A model generated the notes under the pieces. That model was not told the origin of the DNA. It made no database searches and was given only the letters and a program-made list of their open reading frames with translations. 64,000 bases of DNA, from contig JAKSLR010000012.1 of the NCBI GenBank assembly GCA_024401095.1, positions 1 to 64,000 on the forward strand. Direction: 5' to 3'. This DNA is from Bacteroidaceae bacterium (GTDB taxonomy: Bacteria; Bacteroidota; Bacteroidia; Bacteroidales; Bacteroidaceae). The first letter of the stretch is position 1, and every line of letters begins with the position of its first letter. Of this stretch, positions 15,910 to 23,566 are shown one piece after another. The translations under genes were made by a program, and so were the position numbers.

Positions 15910-17358
15910 ATGGCCGTTAAATTTTATCAGAGCGAGAATCAGGTGCCATTGGAAATGCACAAGGTTCGTATGATCCAGAAGCTGAGCCTTCTTCCAGTAG
16001 AAGAGCGCTTGAAAAGAATTCAAGAAGCAGGTAATAACACTTTCCTTCTTCAGAATAAGGATGTATATCTCGATATGCTGACCGATTCTGGTGTTAACTG
16101 TATGTCAGATAATCAGTTTGCTGCTTCTTTCCAGGCAGATGATTCTTATGCAGGTTCTGCAACATTCCTCCGTGTAAAGAAAGCAATCAAAGATGTTTTC
16201 GGTTGTGACTATGCACTTCCTGTACACCAGGGTCGTGCTGCAGAAAACATTCTGGCAGAGGCATTCTGTGCACCTGGTAAGGTAGCTCTCATGAACTTCC
16301 ACTTTACCACTACAAAAGCACATGCAACCCGTTGTGGTGCTACTGTAGAAGAGCTTATTCAGCCAAAGGGTCTTGTACCACAGAGTAACGAACCTTTCAA
16401 GGGTGACTATGACTTGGAATTGCTGAAGAAGCGCATCGATGAAATCGGTAAAGACAATGTAGCTTATGTACGTGTAGAGGCAGGTACAAACCTGATTGGT
16501 GGTCAGCCTGTTTCTTTGGAAAACATGCTTGCTGTAACCGACATCTGTCATGAAAAGCAGGTTCTTTCTGTTCTTGACGCATCACTTCTTCAGGATAATA
16601 TCTACTTCATGAAGACTCGTGAGGCACGTTGCAAGTACATGGAAGTTGGTGATATCTACCGTTTGCTGGCAGACCGTTTCGATATTATCTATTTCTCTGC
16701 TCGTAAGTTAAGTTTCTCTAAGGGTGGTATCATCTGTTCTAAGGATGAGAAATGGTACAAGCAACTGATGTCATTTATTCCATTGTATGAAGGCTTCTTG
16801 ACCTATGGTGGTATTGACGTACGTACCATGGAATCAATGGCTGTAGGTTTGTATGAGTCTCTGGATATGGAATACATCAGCCAAGGTCCAGAATTCATTA
16901 ACTATCTGGCTAAGGAACTCGATGCTTATGGTGTTCCTGTAATTCTTCCTCCAGGTGGTCTGGGATGTCACTTGAATGCAGGTGCTTTTGTTCCTAATAT
17001 GCCTCATAATCAATATCCTGCTGCTGCAGTAGGTGCAGCACTTTACATTGCCGGTGGTATTCGTGGTATGGAGCGTGGTACTGTTTCTGAGCAGCGTGAA
17101 CCAGATGGTACAGAGCGTTATGCAGAACTGGAGCTCCAGCGTCTGGCTGTACCTCGCCGTGTATTCACTCTTTCTCAGCTCAAGTATGTGGCAGACCGTG
17201 TGAAGTGGTTGTGGGATAACCGCGAACTTATCGGTGGTTTGGAATGGACAGAAGAGCCAGAGGTACTTCGTTTCTTCTTCGGCCGCATGAAGCAGATTGG
17301 TCACTGGCAGGAGGCTTTGGCAGAAAAGTTCCGCAAAGACTTCGGCGACAGCTTATAA
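15910..17358 (+). CDS. Tryptophanase/tyrosine phenol-lyase family enzyme, divergent
   Basis: A 482-residue PLP enzyme of the beta-eliminating lyase family, which splits tryptophan to indole or tyrosine to phenol. Family blocks are LTDSGVNCMSDNQFAA, ALPVHQGRAAENILAEAF, GTNLIGGQPVSLENM, YEGFLTYGGIDVRTMES and ELQRLAVPRRVFT. The PLP lysine is kept in FSARKLSFSKGG. Compared with E. coli tryptophanase, the lysine next to it is Arg and the following Asp is Leu. The Arg of DSARFAEN is Leu (DASLLQDN), and the AGGHAAF histidine is Leu (PGGLGCHL). Reaction and substrate are therefore uncertain. No aromatic amino acid permease gene is adjacent. Confidence 0.8.
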   Translation: MAVKFYQSENQVPLEMHKVRMIQKLSLLPVEERLKRIQEAGNNTFLLQNKDVYLDMLTDSGVNCMSDNQFAASFQADDSYAGSATFLRVKKAIKDVFGCDYALPVHQGRAAENILAEAFCAPGKVALMNFHFTTTKAHATRCGATVEELIQPKGLVPQSNEPFKGDYDLELLKKRIDEIGKDNVAYVRVEAGTNLIGGQPVSLENMLAVTDICHEKQVLSVLDASLLQDNIYFMKTREARCKYMEVGDIYRLLADRFDIIYFSARKLSFSKGGIICSKDEKWYKQLMSFIPLYEGFLTYGGIDVRTMESMAVGLYESLDMEYISQGPEFINYLAKELDAYGVPVILPPGGLGCHLNAGAFVPNMPHNQYPAAAVGAALYIAGGIRGMERGTVSEQREPDGTERYAELELQRLAVPRRVFTLSQLKYVADRVKWLWDNRELIGGLEWTEEPEVLRFFFGRMKQIGHWQEALAEKFRKDFGDSL

Positions 17359-17381
17359 AAAACACATCAAATAATTTCACC

Positions 17382-17414
17382 AATCCCCAGCTTTTCAAAA
17401 GAAAGTTGGGGATT
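17382..17414 (+). terminator. Rho-independent terminator of the lyase gene
   Basis: AATCCCCAGCTTT pairs with AAAGTTGGGGATT (one G-U pair) and is followed by TCTTTTTTCTTTT. Confidence 0.85.
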
Positions 17415-17429
17415 TCTTTTTTCTTTTAG

Positions 17430-17437
17430 TATATTTG
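17430..17437 (+). promoter_or_regulatory. -7 element of MalY-like/GH127 operon
   Basis: TATATTTG matches TAnnTTTG, 22 bp before the ATG at 17460. Confidence 0.6.
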
Positions 17438-17459
17438 CACAACTAAAAAATCTATACCT

Positions 17460-18749
17460 ATGAAAAGAAGAACATTCCTTAAAAATATGATGGCAGCAGG
17501 TGCTGTGGGGTCATTACAAACCAGTGGTTTAATATCACTTGTGAGTTGCTCAAGCGAAAAGGAATCCTCTACCCTCCCCTCTTCTTCTGACTACAATTTT
17601 GACGAAGTAATAGACAGAACGGGTACATGGAGTATCAAATACTCACGCGTGGAGAAAATGGGAAACGATATAATACCTATGGGTATTGCCGATATGGATT
17701 TCAAGACAGCTCCATTCATGACAGATGCTTACAAGGCAAGAATAGAACGAGATGTCTTTGGATATACACACACACCACAAGAGTTTTATGACTGTATTGC
17801 CAACTGGGAAAGCAAACAGCACGACTGGAATGTAACCCCTGATGATATAACCTATATCCCAGGAGTCATTACTGGTATAAATCTTGCCATTCAGTGCTTT
17901 ACCGAAAAAGGAGATAAGATAATCATACAACCCCCTGTGTATAACCCTTTTAAGAGTTATATCAACAAACTTGGACGTGAGGCTGTGGATAATCCTCTTA
18001 AACTTGTAGATGGCAAATATGAGATGGATTTTGAACATCTGGAAAGCATCATCGATGACAAGACAAAAGGACTGATACTCTGTAACCCACAAAATCCAGG
18101 CGGTATTACATGGAACAAAGAAACCCTCAGTCAACTTGCATCTATCTGTGCCAAACACAATGTGATGGTTTTTTCAGATGAAATACACGGTGATCTTACC
18201 TTATTTGGAAAGAAACATATACCATTCCTATCTGTAAATGAAGATGCAGCAAAGGTAGGTATTATCTTCTCCTCCCCTACCAAAGCTTTCAATATTGCCG
18301 GTATAATTACTGCTCACACAGTGATTAAGAGTGAATCCATCAGAAAGCAATATGTAGAATACCTGGAAAGTGGAAAATTCAATGAAGCTCCTATTTTCAG
18401 CCTTATATCTACCATTACAGCATACACGAATCCTACTGATTGGCTGGAAGCACTCAAAGCATACATTGAAAAGAATGTGGAATTTGTCATGGACTATTTC
18501 AAGACCAATATTCCACAGATAAAGCCATACAAACCTGGAGCATCATTCCTTATCTGGCTGGATTGCAGCGAGTTAAACCTTGAACAAAAGGAACTGGCAG
18601 ATCTTTTCAGCGAAAAAGCGAAGCTAGTAGTTAACAATGGAGCTATCTATGGTCCTGGCGGCGAAGGCCACATTAGAATCAATATAGGTTGCCCGCTTAG
18701 CGTTTTGAAAAAAGCATTAGATCATTTAAAAGAAGCTGTTTCTACATAA
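17460..18749 (+). CDS. Exported MalY/PatB-like PLP aminotransferase-fold enzyme
   Basis: A 429-residue fold-type I PLP enzyme of the MalY/PatB (cystathionine beta-lyase) branch. Visible motifs are PMGIADMDFKTAP, ITYIPGVITGINLAIQCF, LCNPQNPGG, VFSDEIHGDL and the PLP-lysine block SSPTKAFNIAGI; the C-terminal carboxylate Arg lies in GEGHIRINIGCP. Unusually it carries an N-terminal MKRRTFLKNMMAAGAVGSLQ with a twin-arginine-like RRTFLK and a later lipobox-like SLVSCSS, so it seems to be exported folded by Tat and possibly lipidated. Most homologues are cytoplasmic. The stop overlaps the GH127 start by 1 bp, so they share an operon. Confidence 0.88.
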   Translation: MKRRTFLKNMMAAGAVGSLQTSGLISLVSCSSEKESSTLPSSSDYNFDEVIDRTGTWSIKYSRVEKMGNDIIPMGIADMDFKTAPFMTDAYKARIERDVFGYTHTPQEFYDCIANWESKQHDWNVTPDDITYIPGVITGINLAIQCFTEKGDKIIIQPPVYNPFKSYINKLGREAVDNPLKLVDGKYEMDFEHLESIIDDKTKGLILCNPQNPGGITWNKETLSQLASICAKHNVMVFSDEIHGDLTLFGKKHIPFLSVNEDAAKVGIIFSSPTKAFNIAGIITAHTVIKSESIRKQYVEYLESGKFNEAPIFSLISTITAYTNPTDWLEALKAYIEKNVEFVMDYFKTNIPQIKPYKPGASFLIWLDCSELNLEQKELADLFSEKAKLVVNNGAIYGPGGEGHIRINIGCPLSVLKKALDHLKEAVST

Positions 18750-20701
18750 TGAAAAAATTCTTCATATCTGTTTCATTTCTTCTGTTTCACTCCCCTACCC
18801 TACTCTTTTCCCAAGGGTATCCCATCACACCAGTGTCCTTTACTCAGGTAAAAGTAACCGATAGTTTTTGGGGAAAACGATTAAAAGCCAGTAGAGAGGT
18901 CACCATTCCACTGGCATTCAGCAAATGCGAGGAAACTGGCAGGTATGAGAATTTCATAAAGGCCGCTCACCCAAGTGAGAGCTATAAAGTAGAAGGTTTC
19001 TCCTTTGATGATACCGATGTATACAAAACCATAGAAGGAGCCAGCTATAGCATGCAGACCTATCCTGACAAAAAACTAGAGAAATACATTGATAGTGTGT
19101 TAGTTATAGTTGCAGGAGGTCAAGAACCTGACGGCTATCTGAATACCGCACGTACCATGAATCCTAAGCATCCACATCAATGGGTAGGTATGGAAAGATG
19201 GTCACAGGTAGAAGAGTTAAGTCATGAATTCTACAACCTTGGACACATGCTTGAAGGTGCAGTAGCACATTATCAAGCTACAGGAAAACGCAATTTTCTG
19301 GATATCGCCATAAAATATGCTGATTGTGTCTGCAGAGAAATAGGACCGAATCCAAATCAGCAAGTAAAAGTTCCAGGACATCAGATTGCTGAAATGGGTT
19401 TATGTAAACTATATCTTGTCACTGGAGACAAAAAATACCTTGATCAGGCAAAATTCTTCTTGGATATGCGCGGAAAGACATCGCATAGAGACCCCTATAA
19501 CCAAAGCAGAAAGCCTGTTACTGAAGAATTTGAAGCTATAGGACATGCAGTACGGGCAGCTTATCAGTACTCTGGTATGGCCGATGTGGCAGCATTGACC
19601 GGTGATCAAGCCTATATCACAGCCATTGACAGCATCTGGAACAATATCGTTTCAAAAAAGCTATATATTACAGGTGGTATTGGTGCAAGACATGATGGCG
19701 AAGCTTTTGGCGATGCATATGAACTTCCAAATGAAACAGCATACTGTGAAACTTGTGCAGCAATAGGCAACGTATACCTTAATCACAGATTATTCCTACT
19801 ACACGGAGAATCAAAGTATTATGATATATTAGAGCGTACTCTTTATAATGGCTTAATTTCTGGAGTCAGCATGGATGGCGGCACTTTTTTCTACCCTAAC
19901 CCGTTAAGTGTTGGAAACGAAGGATATGAACGTCAACCTTGGTTTGGGTGCGCATGCTGTCCTTCAAACATCAGTAGATTCATTCCAAGTATCCCTGGGT
20001 ATGTCTATGCTGTGAAAGATAGTCAGGTTTTCGTGAATCTATTCATGAGTAACCGAGCTACAGTAAACGTGAATAAAAAGAAGATTGTATTGGAACAAGA
20101 AACAAACTATCCATGGAATGGTGATGTTAAGGTTAAAGTTGCCGAAGGTAATGGAGATTTTACTTTAAACATTAGAATTCCAGGATGGGTAAGAAATCAG
20201 CCTGTTGCTTCTGATCTCTATAGCTATGTTGATGAACAGACACTACAATATAAGGTTCTTGTAAACGGAGTTCAAGTAGAAAGCCTGCTGAACAATGGCT
20301 ATTTCCAGATTTCTAAGAAATGGAGAAAGAACGATATAGTAGAAGTTCACTTTGACATGCAGCCACGTTTCGTGAAAGCTAATGAGAAAGTAAAAGCGGA
20401 CCAAGGTAGAATTGCCATTGAATGTGGGCCTGTTGTCTACTGTGCAGAATGGGTAGATAACCACTCTGATGTAAACAAGACTTTACTTTCCCCTAAGAAC
20501 AAACTTACTCTTGTTCATAAACCAGAGCTATTAAACGGTGTAAATATCATTCAAAGCTACGGCCAATCTTTAACATATGATTCAAACGGAAAACTAGTTG
20601 TACAAGATACACCACTCACATTCATACCTTATTATGCCTATTCACACAGAGGAAAAGGAGCAATGAATGTTTGGTTTCCATACAGAATAGAAGCGTTATA
20701 G
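18749..20701 (+). CDS. Secreted GH127 beta-L-arabinofuranosidase
   Basis: A 650-residue glycoside hydrolase family 127 (former DUF1680) protein with signal peptide MKKFFISVSFLLFHSPTLLFS. The alpha/alpha-barrel begins about residue 30 (VTDSFWGKRLKASREVTIPLAFSKC). The zinc/catalytic cysteine cluster of the family is complete: Glu and Cys in NETAYCETCA (~330-340) and the paired Cys in FGCACCPSNISRF (~410). The C-terminal part is beta-rich (LNIRIPGWVRNQ). GH127 enzymes release beta-L-arabinofuranose from plant glycans. The start overlaps the stop of the MalY-like gene by 1 bp. Secretion suggests periplasmic processing of arabinan or glycoprotein oligosaccharides. Confidence 0.93.
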   Translation: MKKFFISVSFLLFHSPTLLFSQGYPITPVSFTQVKVTDSFWGKRLKASREVTIPLAFSKCEETGRYENFIKAAHPSESYKVEGFSFDDTDVYKTIEGASYSMQTYPDKKLEKYIDSVLVIVAGGQEPDGYLNTARTMNPKHPHQWVGMERWSQVEELSHEFYNLGHMLEGAVAHYQATGKRNFLDIAIKYADCVCREIGPNPNQQVKVPGHQIAEMGLCKLYLVTGDKKYLDQAKFFLDMRGKTSHRDPYNQSRKPVTEEFEAIGHAVRAAYQYSGMADVAALTGDQAYITAIDSIWNNIVSKKLYITGGIGARHDGEAFGDAYELPNETAYCETCAAIGNVYLNHRLFLLHGESKYYDILERTLYNGLISGVSMDGGTFFYPNPLSVGNEGYERQPWFGCACCPSNISRFIPSIPGYVYAVKDSQVFVNLFMSNRATVNVNKKKIVLEQETNYPWNGDVKVKVAEGNGDFTLNIRIPGWVRNQPVASDLYSYVDEQTLQYKVLVNGVQVESLLNNGYFQISKKWRKNDIVEVHFDMQPRFVKANEKVKADQGRIAIECGPVVYCAEWVDNHSDVNKTLLSPKNKLTLVHKPELLNGVNIIQSYGQSLTYDSNGKLVVQDTPLTFIPYYAYSHRGKGAMNVWFPYRIEAL

Positions 20702-20756
20702 CCCTACCCTATCATAATTCATATATATGTAATTATCAACAATTTACAAAATTAAA

Positions 20757-21199
20757 TAGTATACTATTTTTATAGAGCTTTATTATTTGCACTATTTAAA
20801 TAGTATACTATTTTTTTATGCTATATTACGCTTTTACATATTAAAATAGTTCGATATTTTAATAGTCTTATAGTGTGCTATTTCGCTATTTTATTATTTG
20901 GATTGTGCACTATTTCGCTACTCTTATAGTTCGCTATTCTTCTATTTAGGTTGTTTACTATTTCTCTATTCTAGTAGTTTTATAGTTCGCTATTTATGTA
21001 GTTATATAGTTACGTAGCGTAATAGTCTTATAGTTGTATAGCTTTCTATTTTACTATTTTGATAGTAAACTATTTCACCTGTTAGAATAATTTATATAGG
21101 ACACTATTTACATAGTAAGCTATTTGTGTAGTTTGCTATTTCACTATAAATTTTGTAACAGAAAAACTATTTAAATAGTCCAATAGTGTAATAGTAACG
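20757..21199. repeat. Centromere-like array of 8-bp phased TA[G/T] repeats
   Basis: The triplet TAG or TAT recurs at an 8-bp step over about 440 bp. From 20847 to 21102 the register holds without a slip for 32 octads, 28 of which start with TAG or TAT. The other five bases vary, with TTCGC, TCTTA, TTTAC and TTCAC frequent. Further in-register blocks lie at 20757-20788, 20793-20816, 21105-21160 and 21168-21199. No gene fits here. Arrays of short boxes at 8-bp period are how ParG-type ribbon-helix-helix proteins bind centromeres of type Ib partition systems. With parA and a ribbon-helix-helix gene directly downstream, this is very probably the centromere. Confidence 0.8.
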
Positions 21200-21327
21200 T
21201 TGTCAAATTGTATAAAATAGTAATGACAGAATGAAGGATTATCAATAAAGAGCATTGAATATAAAGATCTGACGAGGAAATAAAAAAAACAAAAGAGAAT
21301 AATACGATAACTATCCGGCTACTTTAA

Positions 21328-21407
21328 TAGCGAAATAGGTAACAATTCTAATAGGAGGGTAGTCTGATAGCATGATAGTGTACAATTTAAATAGTTAAAT
21401 AGTTTAA
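21328..21407. promoter_or_regulatory. Octad operator upstream of parA
   Basis: A second, TAG-only block of ten octads at 8-bp step (21328-21407, eight of ten starting TAG) lies just before the parA -7 element at 21436. It uses the same phasing as the large array. It probably lets the small DNA-binding protein repress the operon, as operators of ParFG-type systems do. Between 21200 and 21327 only AT-rich sequence without clear phasing is seen. Confidence 0.7.
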
Positions 21408-21435
21408 AAAGGTAGTTTATGTGCTAATGAATGAC

Positions 21436-21443
21436 TATATTTG
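21436..21443 (+). promoter_or_regulatory. -7 element of the partition operon
   Basis: TATATTTG matches TAnnTTTG, 18 bp before the ATG of parA. Confidence 0.65.
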
Positions 21444-21461
21444 TACCAAAATAGATAGAAA

Positions 21462-22274
21462 ATGGCAAAAATAATCTCAATTTTGAATTACAAGGGTGGT
21501 GTAGCAAAGACTACAACTGCCATTAACCTGGGAACTGCACTATGGATTCTAGGGAAAAAGGTATTACTGATAGATACAGATGCACAATGTAACCTGACAG
21601 GAACACTTGGCTTTGATGCTACAGAAGGGGATAATACATTGTATGAATGGCTGAAAGAAGATGATATAACACCTCCTGTATATCAAAGATATGAGGGACT
21701 AAATTTCATACCTGCAAGTAGAAAACTTCTTGATATTGAGAGTTATCTGATGAATAAAAGAAGCCGTGAAACTGTATTGACAAAGAGGTTAAAAACAATT
21801 TCAGACTATTTTGACTATATAATAATAGACTGTTCACCTAAAGAAGGTGTGTTAAATGATAACAGTATGACAGCCAGCGATGGTGTAATTGTGCCTGTAG
21901 AATGCAGTAGTTACTCTATGCAGGGTATGCAAGGCATCGTTTATAGCATAGATGATGTAAAGAATAACCTGAATGATGAACTGAATCTGCTGGGATTAGT
22001 CATTGTAAAGTATGACAAAGGAACTAAAATTGCACGTGAAGCTGCTAAATATCTGGAAAAAAACTTCCCAGATAAATTATTCAAGACAAGAATCAGAAAG
22101 TGCGTAAGATTTGATGAAAGTCCGATGAATCACCAGAGTATTTTTGAATTTGCACCTGAAAGTAATGGGGCAGAGGACTACATAAAATTAGCCGAAGAAT
22201 TAAGTCAGACAAAACGTAAAAAGAACTGGCAAACCATAGCTACCAAAGCATTTGAGAAAAACCTTGAAGAATAA
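21462..22274 (+). CDS. parA: ParA partition ATPase, type Ib-like
   Basis: A 270-residue deviant Walker-A ATPase. Motif A is KGGVAKTTTAIN (residues ~11-22), A' is VLLIDTDAQCNLT, and motif B is DYIIIDCSP followed by VIVPVECSSYSMQG. There is no N-terminal helix-turn-helix domain, so it fits the short type Ib group whose operator binding is done by the small partner. It would form a nucleoid-bound gradient that moves the partition complex and so segregates the replicon. It begins 18 bp after its -7 element and 54 bp after the octad operator, and is followed 17 bp later by the ribbon-helix-helix gene. Confidence 0.94.
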   Translation: MAKIISILNYKGGVAKTTTAINLGTALWILGKKVLLIDTDAQCNLTGTLGFDATEGDNTLYEWLKEDDITPPVYQRYEGLNFIPASRKLLDIESYLMNKRSRETVLTKRLKTISDYFDYIIIDCSPKEGVLNDNSMTASDGVIVPVECSSYSMQGMQGIVYSIDDVKNNLNDELNLLGLVIVKYDKGTKIAREAAKYLEKNFPDKLFKTRIRKCVRFDESPMNHQSIFEFAPESNGAEDYIKLAEELSQTKRKKNWQTIATKAFEKNLEE

Positions 22275-22291
22275 TTTAATACGTTAAAAAT

Positions 22292-22657
22292 ATGGCTGGA
22301 AATAATAAAAAAGTTGATTTTGGCGGTTTCATGAATACAGTAAAAGTAAATCATGAAGATATAGATCGCTTTAAAAAGGAGGAAGAAGTAAAAGAAACCA
22401 AAAATAGTAAAGAAACGGTAGTTGAGGAAAGACACACTCCTGGTAGAAAACCAACAGTAATGGGTAAAAAGAATGGTAAAACAGTCTATTTTGATGATGA
22501 TACCCAGAATAAATTTCGCAGTATAAAATACTTGCAAAATATAGATGCAACAAGTGTAATCTATTCTGCAGTAGTAGAATTTATGGAAAAAAATTATACT
22601 GATGGAAAATTAAAAGATGCAGCAATAGAAAGAATAAAGGAAATCTGTAAACTATAA
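22292..22657 (+). CDS. Ribbon-helix-helix-like centromere-binding protein, ParG/ParB role
   Basis: A 121-residue basic protein. The first ~60 residues are polar and look disordered (NHEDIDRFKKEEEVKETKNS), as in ParG-type proteins, where the flexible tail stimulates the ATPase. Residues ~70-110 fit a ribbon-helix-helix fold: strand KTVYFDDDT, helix QNKFRSIKYLQNID, then helix ATSVIYSAVVEFMEKNY. It is directly downstream of parA and near an array with 8-bp period, the spacing expected for side-by-side ribbon-helix-helix dimers. It is assigned as the centromere-binding adaptor and autorepressor. Fold and role are inferred; the sequence itself is not one I recognise. Confidence 0.72.
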   Translation: MAGNNKKVDFGGFMNTVKVNHEDIDRFKKEEEVKETKNSKETVVEERHTPGRKPTVMGKKNGKTVYFDDDTQNKFRSIKYLQNIDATSVIYSAVVEFMEKNYTDGKLKDAAIERIKEICKL

Positions 22658-22684
22658 TATTATATATATATAAGGTAAGGGTAG

Positions 22685-22711
22685 GGGATTATCATTAAAA
22701 ATGGTAATCCC
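22685..22711 (+). terminator. Terminator of the partition operon
   Basis: GGGATTATCATT and AATGGTAATCCC pair with one G-U and are followed by TTATTTTTTA. Confidence 0.8.
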
Positions 22712-22793
22712 TTATTTTTTAGGAATATAATATTAAAACATTAATTTTCTGCATTTTAAGCTATTTAACTTGAATCCATGCAAAAAATAAAGT

Positions 22794-22870
22794 AGTTCAC
22801 TTTTTGTCCGAGAAAAGAATAAGTTCATATTTTGTCCGAGATAATGAAAATTAAGTTTATAAATTGTCCG
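22794..22870 (-). repeat. Three inverted iterons
   Basis: Copies of the 17-bp iteron CGGACAAAATATGAACT on the minus strand lie at 22794-22810, 22822-22838 and 22854-22870. The middle copy is perfect; the others differ at 2-3 positions. They face the direct array at 23111-23478. Confidence 0.85.
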
Positions 22871-23110
22871 AGATAATGAAAGTAATACTTTAAGCAAAAA
22901 ATGCTAAATAAAAGAAAAACAAGAATTTGAAGAAATAAGAGGTCAAGTAAAAAGGAAGGATAAAAGTAGAAATTAATAGTAATGGATTGAATTTGTTGTA
23001 AAAAAAGAAAAGACTGATCGATTTCTTCTTTTTTATATGAAATACTACTGTATATTAATTATATATGTGCAATTAAATGATTGATATACAGACTTATAGA
23101 CATCCATTTT
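22871..23110. other. AT-rich spacer between iteron blocks, candidate unwinding region
   Basis: About 240 bp without a gene, rich in A-tracts and AT steps (for example TATATTAATTATATATG near 23050). It lies between the inverted and direct iterons. In iteron replicons such a stretch is where the helix opens. No clear DnaA box was found by eye. Confidence 0.45.
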
Positions 23111-23478
23111 CGGACAAAATGTAAACTCAGTCGGACAAAATAGATACTCTTCCCGGACAGTTTATATACTTAATTAGACAGGATAATAACCAAACCGGAC
23201 AAAATAGATATTGTTTCAGACTACATAGGACAATATGTAAACTTCATCCGGACAAAATATGAACTTCTACCTGGCTTATGCTTGTTCCCGGACAAAATAT
23301 AAACTAAAACCCTATTTTTTCTTTATTTCGTCTTTGCAACTCGGACAAAATATGAACTAACAATAAAATAGGGTTGCAGAAAATGGTCTAGACCTTCGGA
23401 CAAAAAGTGAATTAAACTCGGACAAAATATGAACTATCTTCGGACAAAAAAGAATTTTACTCGGGAAAGAAAGTTAAC
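23111..23478 (+). repeat. Direct iteron array upstream of rep
   Basis: Copies of CGGACAAAATATGAACT start at 23111, 23132, 23154, 23196, 23227, 23249, 23289, 23342, 23397, 23419, 23441 and 23462, some degenerate. The copies at 23249, 23342 and 23419 are perfect. Spacing is often 21-22 bp, two helical turns, which places initiator molecules on one face. An inverted repeat, AACCCTATTTT at 23308-23318 and its complement at 23365-23375, flanks one iteron. The array ends ~50 bp before the rep -7 element, so it can serve both initiation and autorepression. Confidence 0.88.
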
Positions 23479-23530
23479 TAAGAAAGACAAAAAAGTGAAC
23501 AGAAATATTGTATAATTGAAAAAACTATCT

Positions 23531-23538
23531 TATTTTTG
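23531..23538 (+). promoter_or_regulatory. -7 element of rep
   Basis: TATTTTTG matches TAnnTTTG, 28 bp before the ATG at 23567. It rules out the TTG at 23516, which is upstream of it. Confidence 0.6.
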
Positions 23539-23566
23539 CCGCCAGAATCAGTTTCTCCCAATTGAA

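Noticed and set aside
20757..21199. CRISPR array or phase-variation repeat
   Set aside because: The repeated unit is only a triplet at 8-bp step with variable filler; there are no 24-36-bp repeats with spacers, no cas genes, and no invertible arms.
22871..23110. DnaA boxes in the origin spacer
   Set aside because: No clear TTATCCACA-like 9-mer was found by eye on either strand.
23516..23566. Longer Rep start at TTG 23516
   Set aside because: The TTG lies upstream of the TATTTTTG -7 element at 23531, so it would not be transcribed from that promoter; the ATG at 23567 gives a normal basic N-terminus.
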